A DNA stretch of 64,000 nt from Metabacillus indicus LMG 22858. Lineage in GTDB: Bacteria > Bacillota > Bacilli > Bacillales > Bacillaceae. A model generated the notes under the pieces. The model saw only the letters and a program-made list of their open reading frames with translations. It ran no database searches and was not told where the DNA came from. Shown in pieces: positions 57,338-64,000 of this stretch (its first letter is position 1; every line of letters starts with the position of its first letter). The position numbers were made by a program, and so were the translations under genes. The DNA is taken from contig NZ_JGVU02000002.1 in NCBI RefSeq assembly GCF_000708755.2, positions 372,001 through 436,000 of the forward strand. Reading direction: 5' to 3'.

Positions 57338-57395
57338 TTTATCCACCTCGCGTCCTGTAATTTATGTTGATTATAGCATGTTTTTCCTGCATATA

Positions 57396-57409
57396 CAAAC
57401 ATAAGTTCG
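57396..57409. promoter_or_regulatory. LexA box 1 (lexA side)
   Basis: Complement reads CGAACTTATGTTTG, 12 of 14 to the consensus CGAACRNRYGTTYC. Confidence 0.65.
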
Positions 57410-57419
57410 AAAAATGGCG

Positions 57420-57448
57420 TTGACAGAAACGTTTGTTCGCATTATACT
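57420..57448 (+). promoter_or_regulatory. SigA promoter of yneA
   Basis: Perfect TTGACA at 57420-57425, 17-bp spacer, TATACT at 57443-57448; LexA box 2 occupies the spacer. Confidence 0.85.
57426..57439. promoter_or_regulatory. LexA box 2 (in yneA promoter spacer)
   Basis: Complement reads CGAACAAACGTTTC, a perfect match to CGAACRNRYGTTYC. Confidence 0.92.
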
Positions 57449-57464
57449 TAAAGTATCAAATATA

Positions 57465-57478
57465 CGAACAAACATTCT
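57465..57478. promoter_or_regulatory. LexA box 3 (yneA leader)
   Basis: CGAACAAACATTCT, left half perfect, right half imperfect. Confidence 0.7.
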
Positions 57479-57496
57479 ATTAAGGTGGGGATTGAG

Positions 57497-58469
<973 letters not shown>

Positions 58470-58540
58470 TCTGTTGTTTTTTGCCCCCATATCTAGTACG
58501 ATATGATAGTAAATCTGTATTAGGTAAAGGAGCTGCAGTC

Positions 58541-58771
58541 ATGCTGCCAAAAGAAAAGATGGCAAGAATCAACACCTTGTCCAGAAAATCAAAAACGTCC
58601 GGTCTTTCTCCGGAGGAAAAACAGGAACAGCAATCACTCAGACAGGAATATCTTAAGGCATTCCGGGGTTCTATGAAAAATACATTAAAAGGCGTTACAG
58701 TCCTGGATCCAAACGGGAACGATGTAACACCTGAAAAATTAAAAGAAGAACGCAGACGCGATCTGCATTAA
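58541..58771 (+). CDS. ynzC: YnzC family protein
   Basis: 76 residues, DUF896 family, a two-helix bundle: MLPKEKMARINTLSRKSKTS and LSPEEKQEQQSLRQEYLKAF. AAAGGAGC is 8 bases before the ATG. In B. subtilis it belongs to the SOS-induced yneA operon; function unknown. Here a 71-bp gap separates it from yneB. Confidence 0.92.
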   Translation: MLPKEKMARINTLSRKSKTSGLSPEEKQEQQSLRQEYLKAFRGSMKNTLKGVTVLDPNGNDVTPEKLKEERRRDLH

Positions 58772-58874
58772 TCGCTGGAATACGTCAATTTTTGATGTAT
58801 TCCTTTTCATTTTGCACATAATACATTAGAATAGGTTCTTACACTTCTCATTTTTGCATTTCCATGCGAAATGG

Positions 58875-58903
58875 TTGTATGAATAGGGCAGTAAAGCTAT
58901 GAT
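58875..58903 (+). promoter_or_regulatory. Predicted SigA promoter of tkt
   Basis: TTGTAT at 58875-58880, 17-bp spacer, TATGAT at 58898-58903. Confidence 0.6.
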
Positions 58904-58942
58904 AAAAAAGTAGAATGTTATTTCTGAAAGGATGATCAATTA

Positions 58943-60949
58943 ATGTCACATTCAATTCAAGACTTATCAATTGCTACCATTCGAACGCTGTCGATTGATG
59001 CGATTGAAAAAGCAAAATCAGGACATCCTGGAATGCCTATGGGGGCAGCTCCAATGGCGTATTCGCTTTGGACGCAATTTATGAATCACAATCCTAAAAA
59101 TCCTGAATGGTTTAACCGCGACCGCTTTGTATTATCTGCAGGTCACGGGTCTATGCTGCTGTACAGCCTTCTTCATTTATCAGGCTATGATTTAACGATG
59201 GATGATCTTAAAGAATTCAGACAATGGGGAAGCAAAACACCGGGACACCCTGAATTCCGCCACACAGCAGGTGTAGATGCAACAACAGGTCCGCTTGGCC
59301 AGGGAATTGGGATGGCTGTCGGAATGGCTATGGCAGAACGTCATCTTGCACATACATATAACCAAGAGTCATACCCGGTTGTCGACCACTTCACATATGC
59401 AATCTGCGGAGACGGTGACCTGATGGAAGGAATCTCTTCTGAGGCAGCTTCCCTTGCAGGGCATTTAAAGCTTGGCAAATTAGTTGTTCTTTATGATTCT
59501 AACGACATTTCTCTCGATGGAGACCTTGACCGCTCATTCTCTGAAAACGTGGAAGACCGTTTCAAAGCAATCGGCTGGCAGGTCATTCGGGTAGAAGACG
59601 GCAACAACCTTGAAGAAATTGCTAAAGCGATTGAAGCTGCTAAGCAAGATGAAACTCATCCTACTCTGATTGAAGTGAAAACGACAATTGGCTACGGATC
59701 ACCGAATATGTCAGGGAAATCAGATGTTCACGGCAAGCCGCTTGGATCAGATGAAATCAAACTGACGAAAGAAGCATATGCATGGACATTCGAACAGGAC
59801 TTCCACGTTCCTGACGAAGTGTATGCTCATTTCAAAGAGTCGGCAGAACAGTTCGGTTCGAAAAAAGAACAAGAATGGAACGCTCTTTTTGACAGCTATA
59901 AAAAAGAATTCCCTGACCTTGCAAAAGCTCTTGAGGCAGGAATTAAGGGCGAGCTTCCTGAAAACTGGGATTCCGAAGTGCCTGTATATGAAGACGGCAA
60001 AGCACTTGCTTCACGTGCTTCTTCCGGTGAAGTGTTAAATGGCCTTGCGAAAAATGTTCCATACATTTTCGGAGGATCAGCTGACCTTGCAGGTTCAAAC
60101 AATACTTCTATTAAGGGAGCAGCAGATTTCACAGCTGAGGACTACAGTGGACGCAACATCTGGTTCGGTGTCCGTGAATTCGCAATGGGTGCTGCACTAA
60201 ACGGCATGGCGCTGCATGGCGGTCTTCGCGTTTACGGCGGAACGTTCTTTGTATTCTCTGACTACCTGCGTCCGGCAATTCGTCTTGCTGCTTTAATGGG
60301 TCTGCCGGTAACATATGTATTCACTCATGACAGTATTGCTGTAGGAGAAGACGGCCCTACTCATGAGCCGATTGAACAGCTTCCTGCCTTGCGTGCAATG
60401 CCGAACCTGTCTGTTATCCGTCCGGCAGACGGCAATGAGACTGCTGCTGCATGGAGACTTGCCCTTCAATCTGAAACGGCACCGACAGCACTTGTTCTTA
60501 CCCGTCAGAATCTAAAAACGATCAAAGGTACGTCTGAAACGGCATATGAAGGAGTTTCCAAAGGAGCTTATACAATTTCTCCTAGCAAAAAGGAAACGGC
60601 TGACGCACTTCTTTTAGCATCAGGTTCTGAAGTGGGACTTGCTATCGAAGCGCAGGATGCTCTTCAAAAAGAAGGCATCGATGTTGCGGTTGTAAGCATG
60701 CCGTCATGGAACCGTTTTGAAAGCCAGTCAAAAGAGTACCGCGCTTCCGTTCTTCCAAAAACAGTGAAGAAGCGTCTGGCTATTGAGATGGCAGCACCTC
60801 TTGGCTGGGAGCGATATACTGGAGATGAGGGTGACATTCTTGGCATCAGCCAGTTCGGAGCCTCAGCACCAGGTGAAAGAATTATGAAAGAGTTTGGCTT
60901 TACAGTCGAGAATGTAACAGCACGAGTAAAGGCACTATTAGAAAAATAA
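58943..60949 (+). CDS. tkt: Transketolase
   Basis: TPP enzyme of the non-oxidative pentose phosphate pathway, 668 residues. [19 protein letters not shown], the TPP/Mg motif [20 protein letters not shown] with later N, and [18 protein letters not shown] of the pyrimidine domain are all present. ATG 58943 behind AAAGGATG. Monocistronic with its own promoter and terminator. Confidence 0.97.
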   Translation: MSHSIQDLSIATIRTLSIDAIEKAKSGHPGMPMGAAPMAYSLWTQFMNHNPKNPEWFNRDRFVLSAGHGSMLLYSLLHLSGYDLTMDDLKEFRQWGSKTPGHPEFRHTAGVDATTGPLGQGIGMAVGMAMAERHLAHTYNQESYPVVDHFTYAICGDGDLMEGISSEAASLAGHLKLGKLVVLYDSNDISLDGDLDRSFSENVEDRFKAIGWQVIRVEDGNNLEEIAKAIEAAKQDETHPTLIEVKTTIGYGSPNMSGKSDVHGKPLGSDEIKLTKEAYAWTFEQDFHVPDEVYAHFKESAEQFGSKKEQEWNALFDSYKKEFPDLAKALEAGIKGELPENWDSEVPVYEDGKALASRASSGEVLNGLAKNVPYIFGGSADLAGSNNTSIKGAADFTAEDYSGRNIWFGVREFAMGAALNGMALHGGLRVYGGTFFVFSDYLRPAIRLAALMGLPVTYVFTHDSIAVGEDGPTHEPIEQLPALRAMPNLSVIRPADGNETAAAWRLALQSETAPTALVLTRQNLKTIKGTSETAYEGVSKGAYTISPSKKETADALLLASGSEVGLAIEAQDALQKEGIDVAVVSMPSWNRFESQSKEYRASVLPKTVKKRLAIEMAAPLGWERYTGDEGDILGISQFGASAPGERIMKEFGFTVENVTARVKALLEK

Positions 60950-60956
60950 GCCTTAC

Positions 60957-60990
60957 GAGAGAGAACGAATCACTTCGTTCTCTCTTTTTC
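60957..60990 (+). terminator. Terminator after tkt
   Basis: AGAGAGAACGAA / TTCGTTCTCTCT, a perfect 12-bp stem with a 4-base loop and T5. Confidence 0.95.
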
Positions 60991-61054
60991 GACAAAAAAA
61001 GTGAAGTTTTGCCTTTCATTTAGACAAATTTCTTCCTCAACTTTCCAGTATAAT
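60988..61054 (+). promoter_or_regulatory. sirA promoter: Spo0A-type with 22-bp spacing and two 0A boxes
   Basis: TAGACA (61021-61026), a 22-bp spacer and TATAAT (61049-61054), the spoIIG-like layout of Spo0A-activated SigA promoters. 0A boxes (as complement): exact TTCGACAA at 60988-60995 and TTAGACAA, one mismatch, at 61020-61027 over the -35. Confidence 0.65.
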
Positions 61055-61086
61055 AATGGGTAACCGTCATACGGAAGGGTGAAAGC

Positions 61087-61533
61087 ATGAGACACTACAC
61101 TGTCTATTTAATAGAGGAAGAGTTTGCGAATCACTTTTTTGGCCGTGAAGTAAAGCTTTTTCAGCTTTTTCAGGAATTTATGCGGACAAGCCCTGAACAG
61201 CCTGAGTTTATTCACCTGAAAAAACAAATTACTTATATTACGAGACAAATTCCGAAAGACTATATAGATGACATGATCAGCAGCAGCTTGAACGGAAGAT
61301 ACAACTATGCATATTCACAAAACCGCCATCATATTGAAAGTGAATCCATGCAGGGAGGAGCCATCCTTGAAACGGGTGACAGATCGGTTACAGTCACTTC
61401 AGAAGGAAGCTTTGATATGGAAGCGATTTTCTTTGAAGTTCTCAGAAAGGCGGATTCATGCTTTTTAGCGATGGATTTTGAAGAAAAGCGGCACGGATGG
61501 CTAAAACCGATAAAAGAAAGAAAATTTGTCTAA
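61087..61533 (+). CDS. sirA: Sporulation inhibitor of replication SirA
   Basis: 148 residues, same length as B. subtilis SirA (YneE). Binds DnaA domain I to stop new rounds of replication once a cell commits to sporulation. N-terminal YLIEEEFANHFFGRE and C-terminal CFLAMDFEEKRHGWL align with the known protein. GGAAGGGTGA lies before the ATG. The upstream Spo0A-type promoter agrees with direct Spo0A-P activation. Confidence 0.95.
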   Translation: MRHYTVYLIEEEFANHFFGREVKLFQLFQEFMRTSPEQPEFIHLKKQITYITRQIPKDYIDDMISSSLNGRYNYAYSQNRHHIESESMQGGAILETGDRSVTVTSEGSFDMEAIFFEVLRKADSCFLAMDFEEKRHGWLKPIKERKFV

Positions 61534-61618
61534 AAAGGCAGAAATTATAGAGTATATGTTGTATAATATCCTATGGTTTAGTACACTGTAAAATAGACAA
61601 CATGAAGGAGGAAATACG

Positions 61619-61837
61619 ATGGATCTGTGGGTAGTCATTCTAGTAGGCGTTCTGGCTTTACTTGCCGGAGTAGCACTAGGATTTTTCATTGCTCGCCAGT
61701 ATATGATGAGTTATTTAAAGAAAAATCCGCCAATTAACGAGCAAATGTTAAAAATGATGATGATGCAAATGGGCATGAAACCGTCCCAGAAGAAAATCAA
61801 CCAAATGATGAAAATGATGAACAATCAGGCAAAATAA
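61619..61837 (+). CDS. yneF: UPF0154 small membrane protein YneF
   Basis: 72 residues: one N-terminal transmembrane helix ([20 protein letters not shown]) and a Met/Lys-rich cytoplasmic tail ([17 protein letters not shown]). Length and sequence match UPF0154; function unknown. GGAGG precedes the ATG and a strong hairpin follows. Confidence 0.94.
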   Translation: MDLWVVILVGVLALLAGVALGFFIARQYMMSYLKKNPPINEQMLKMMMMQMGMKPSQKKINQMMKMMNNQAK

Positions 61838-61861
61838 AAACCCGGTTACGGGATTTTAAAT

Positions 61862-61892
61862 AAAAAAGCACGCTTTCGGAGCGTGCTTTTTT
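61862..61892 (+). terminator. Terminator after yneF
   Basis: AAAAAGCACGC / GCGTGCTTTTT stem with a TTTCGGA-type loop and T7. Confidence 0.93.
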
Positions 61893-61910
61893 TGCGGGGA
61901 TTTTTAAGTT

Positions 61911-62087
61911 TTAAGAATAAACACGTTTCATGGCAGAGTAGCTGTACCGGTTGTATTCATTCAGCAAGTGATCCAGTTCCTGGCTGTATTGAATGGACAC
62001 GTTCGAATTGATTCCATTTTTAGTGGCTATTTCGATCATTTCCGCTCGTTTTTTTTCAATTAGTTTTAATAGTTCTTGTTTAGACAC
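61911..62087 (-). CDS. ynzD: Spo0E-family aspartyl-phosphate phosphatase (YnzD-like)
   Basis: 58 residues. Two helices with the family signature SQELDHLLNEY at residues 35-45 after EKKRAEMIEIATKNG; this family dephosphorylates Spo0A-P and so delays sporulation. GTG 62087 is about 9 bases from AGAAAGGAC. It is convergent to yneF across the terminator and next to sirA. A TATAAT on the minus strand at 62148-62143 is a possible -10. B. subtilis ynzD lies in the same neighbourhood. Confidence 0.9.
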   Translation of the reverse strand: MSKQELLKLIEKKRAEMIEIATKNGINSNVSIQYSQELDHLLNEYNRYSYSAMKRVYS

Positions 62088-62353
62088 GAAAACTTGTCCT
62101 TTCTGTATGTAAGTTCTGCACGAACCTTGCTGGTAATTTCTATTATATCCTAAAATGGAAAATAATTCGAAGGGAAAATAAGGATTTTTTACTTTGATAT
62201 ATGACTATTATAAAGGGAAGTCCTGACCGAATAAATCCTTTTAAGCAGATGTTAAGGAATTGACATAAAACTGTCACACAGTGAAACATATGTTTTTCAG
62301 GCAGTATTTGCTAAAATATAGTGTGACTTTAAAGTTGAAAGGAGGGTTCATGG

Positions 62354-63061
62354 ATGACCGATGTTAATGTATTCTTAGCATTTGGAGCAGGATTTCTTTC
62401 CTTTATCTCTCCTTGCTGTCTGCCTTTATATCCTGCGTTTCTGTCATACATAACAGGTGTTTCAGTCGGGGAGCTGAAGACTGAAAATGCCATGCTTCAA
62501 AAACGGAGTATGCTGCACACACTGTGCTTCCTGATTGGATTTTCCATTATCTTTATTGCTCTTGGATTTGGAAGTTCCTTTATTGCCGATTTCTTCTTTG
62601 GCTATAATGATCTGATCAGGCAGATTGGCGCCATTTTAATCATACTCTTCGGGCTTGTCATTGTGGGTGTTCTGCAGCCTGAATTTTTGATGAAAGAACG
62701 CCGGTTTGAATTGAAAAACAGACCCTCCGGGTATATCGGTTCCGTGCTTATAGGTCTTGCTTTTGCAGCAGGATGGACACCATGCACCGGACCTATTCTT
62801 ACAGCTGTCTTCGGGCTTACACTGAGCAATCCAGGTTCTGCTATGCTCTATATGTTTGCCTACGTACTTGGTTTTTCCATTCCTTTCTTTATCATGGCCT
62901 TCTTTATCGGAAAGCTGGGATGGATCCGCAAGCACAGCCTGGTTATTATGAAAGCGGGCGGCTGGATCATGATTATCATTGGGATCATGCTGTTTTTTAA
63001 CTGGATGACAAAGATTATTATTGTGATGAGCAGGCTGTTTGGCGGGTTTACGGGATTTTAG
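62354..63061 (+). CDS. ccdA: Cytochrome c biogenesis thiol transporter CcdA
   Basis: 235-residue membrane protein that carries reducing equivalents outward for apocytochrome c (and, in sporulating cells, for StoA). About six hydrophobic helices; redox cysteines in [11 protein letters not shown] and [20 protein letters not shown] is 8 bases before ATG 62354; a nearer ATG at 62350 is out of frame and stops at once. The preceding gap (62088-62353) has an extended -10-like TTTGCTAAAAT near 62315. Confidence 0.96.
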   Translation: MTDVNVFLAFGAGFLSFISPCCLPLYPAFLSYITGVSVGELKTENAMLQKRSMLHTLCFLIGFSIIFIALGFGSSFIADFFFGYNDLIRQIGAILIILFGLVIVGVLQPEFLMKERRFELKNRPSGYIGSVLIGLAFAAGWTPCTGPILTAVFGLTLSNPGSAMLYMFAYVLGFSIPFFIMAFFIGKLGWIRKHSLVIMKAGGWIMIIIGIMLFFNWMTKIIIVMSRLFGGFTGF

Positions 63062-63176
63062 ACCTATTTTTTAGAAATTTTTGAGTCTTTTTTACTACAT
63101 TTTCTTCTGTAATTTGATATAATATCTCATAGAATAGTAGATCTTGCGTTCGTCGATTTAAAAAGGAGGCGCTTGC

Positions 63177-63536
63177 ATGGCCAGAGTGCTAATTGTTGAT
63201 GATGCCAAATTCATGAGATTAACCTTATCAAAGATTCTCGCATCCAAAGGACACGAGATTGCAGGAGAAGCGGAGAATGGCGCCGAAGCAGTCAAACTTT
63301 ATGAAAAGCTGAAACCGGACCTCGTTACGATGGATATTACGATGCCGGAAATGAACGGGATTGAAGCTTTGAAAGCGATAAGAGAGATGGATCCCGCTGC
63401 CAAAGTCGTTATCTGCTCTGCAATGGGCCAGCAGAAAATGGTGGTAGAGGCCATCGAAGCAGGAGCAAAGGATTTTATTACGAAGCCTTTTGATGAAACA
63501 AGAGTAAACGACGCGGTTTACCGCGTTCTGGGGTAA
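63177..63536 (+). CDS. yneI: Stand-alone CheY-like response regulator (YneI/CcdB)
   Basis: 119-residue receiver domain without an output domain. Asp8-Asp9 acidic pocket, phospho-acceptor Asp53 in LVTMDITMPEMNG, and the KPF Lys near 103. Lies between ccdA and ccdC as in B. subtilis (sometimes called ccdB), yet no histidine kinase is near and a role in cytochrome c assembly is not established. AAAAGGAGGCG before the ATG. Confidence 0.95.
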   Translation: MARVLIVDDAKFMRLTLSKILASKGHEIAGEAENGAEAVKLYEKLKPDLVTMDITMPEMNGIEALKAIREMDPAAKVVICSAMGQQKMVVEAIEAGAKDFITKPFDETRVNDAVYRVLG

Positions 63537-63548
63537 ATTGCATGGAAC

Positions 63549-63580
63549 GGCCATCTTTTGTGTAAAGAGATGGTTTTTTA
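63549..63580 (+). terminator. Terminator after yneI
   Basis: CCATCT / AGATGG stem with T6 tail and an 11-base loop. Confidence 0.7.
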
Positions 63581-63633
63581 TTTGCTTCAGTAGTATATTA
63601 TAGTAGTAACCATTTTAAAAAGGATTGATCACA

Positions 63634-64000
63634 TTGGTCATTTTCTCAACAATTGCTGCTGTTATCATGGCTCTAGGCGTCATGATGATCCGCATGAGAG
63701 CTTCTAAGAAACCCGCAAGTGCCAGAAAGATTATCCTGCCGCCGATTTTTATGAGCACGGGAGCGTTAATGTTTCTTCACCCGATGTTCAGAGTGACGCC
63801 GCTTGAATTCCTGGAAGCGATCACACTGGGGTTCTTTTTCTCCATCTTTCTTATTAAAACATCAAATTTTGAAGTCAAGGAAGATAAAATCTACCTGAAG
63901 CGCTCAAAAGCCTTTGCATTCATATTAATAGGGCTTCTCCTTATCAGGATTGCACTTAAATTTTATTTGAGCAACAGCATTGATGTCGGAGAATTGAGCG
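63634..64000 (+). CDS. ccdC: Cytochrome c biogenesis protein CcdC, 5' part
   Basis: 122 codons run off the window end. TTG 63634 is about 10 bases after AAAAGG; a TTG three codons earlier is too close to it. Hydrophobic helices at the N-terminus (VIFSTIAAVIMALGVMMI), then IILPPIFMSTGALMF and FLEAITLGFFFSIFL, match CcdC/YneJ, a membrane protein next to ccdA in Bacillus. Exact role unclear. Confidence 0.85.
   Translation, partial: MVIFSTIAAVIMALGVMMIRMRASKKPASARKIILPPIFMSTGALMFLHPMFRVTPLEFLEAITLGFFFSIFLIKTSNFEVKEDKIYLKRSKAFAFILIGLLLIRIALKFYLSNSIDVGELS

Noticed and set aside
62261-62276. TGACA-N6-TGTCA inverted repeat before ccdA
   Set aside because: Five-base arms are expected by chance in a gap of this size; no matching regulator known to me.

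Overview
The window is a low-to-mid-GC Gram-positive chromosome segment from an endospore-forming member of the Bacillaceae. The evidence is strong AGGAGG-type ribosome binding sites, TTG and GTG starts, T-rich hairpin terminators, many sporulation genes (dpaAB, spoIIIE, spoVS, cotE, spoVK, sirA, cotX) and a gene order that largely follows the Bacillus subtilis ymfA-to-ccdC region. It is close to Bacillus/Metabacillus-type genomes but is not B. subtilis: several genes found there are missing and others are inserted. I see no rRNA, tRNA, CRISPR array, prophage or insertion sequence.

Layout. 1-7031: tail of a PRC-barrel (YmxH/YlmC) gene, then dipicolinate synthase dpaAB behind a SigK-type promoter, the aspartate-pathway operon asd-dapG-dapA, and RNase J2. 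7032-7793: gene-free stretch with a 52-bp tandem repeat running into a palindromic element. 7800-11232: tepA, ylzJ, spoIIIE. 11563-17190: GntR regulator ymfC and a nucleoside ABC importer (BMP lipoprotein nupN, ATPase nupO, permeases nupPQ). 17388-24845: ymfF-ymfH-ymfI-ymfJ-ymfK-rodZ-pgsA-cinA (M16 protease pair, EF-P-modifying reductase, cell shape, phospholipid synthesis, competence/NMN deamidase). 25100-43517: recA (LexA box), rny, ymdB, spoVS (near-perfect SigH promoter), a membrane dipeptidase, korAB, tdh-kbl, miaB-ricA, cotE, mutSL.

43518-46813 is the accessory part. In B. subtilis the large pks cluster lies in this same mutL-miaA interval. Here it carries, on the minus strand, a compact class IV polyhydroxyalkanoate synthase pair (PhaR-like and PhaC-like, both short at the N-terminus) and a 37-residue ORF. 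Divergent to these are a CotW-like gene, a CotX-type spore-coat gene and a small HTH regulator, followed by a membrane protein with an altered M50 metalloprotease motif (HQLGH). The divergent gap holds a 30-bp near-uninterrupted palindrome and an exact Spo0A box.

46930-64000 returns to the conserved backbone: ymaF, miaA, hfq, spoVK, a TRIC-type channel, hflX, ynbB, glnRA (GlnR operators), a CorA-like membrane protein, lexA/yneA/yneB/ynzC (three LexA boxes), tkt, sirA (Spo0A-type promoter with 22-bp spacing), yneF, a 58-residue Spo0E-family phosphatase on the minus strand, and ccdA-yneI-ccdC for cytochrome c maturation (ccdC cut by the window end).

Functionally the segment joins sporulation control (sirA, Spo0E-like, spoVS, spoIIIE), spore components (dipicolinate, CotE, CotX), RNA turnover and modification (rnjB, rny, miaA, miaB, hfq, ricA), DNA repair (recA, lexA, mutSL) and nitrogen and lysine/threonine metabolism. 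Gene symbols are by similarity to B. subtilis as I remember those proteins; no database search was run.
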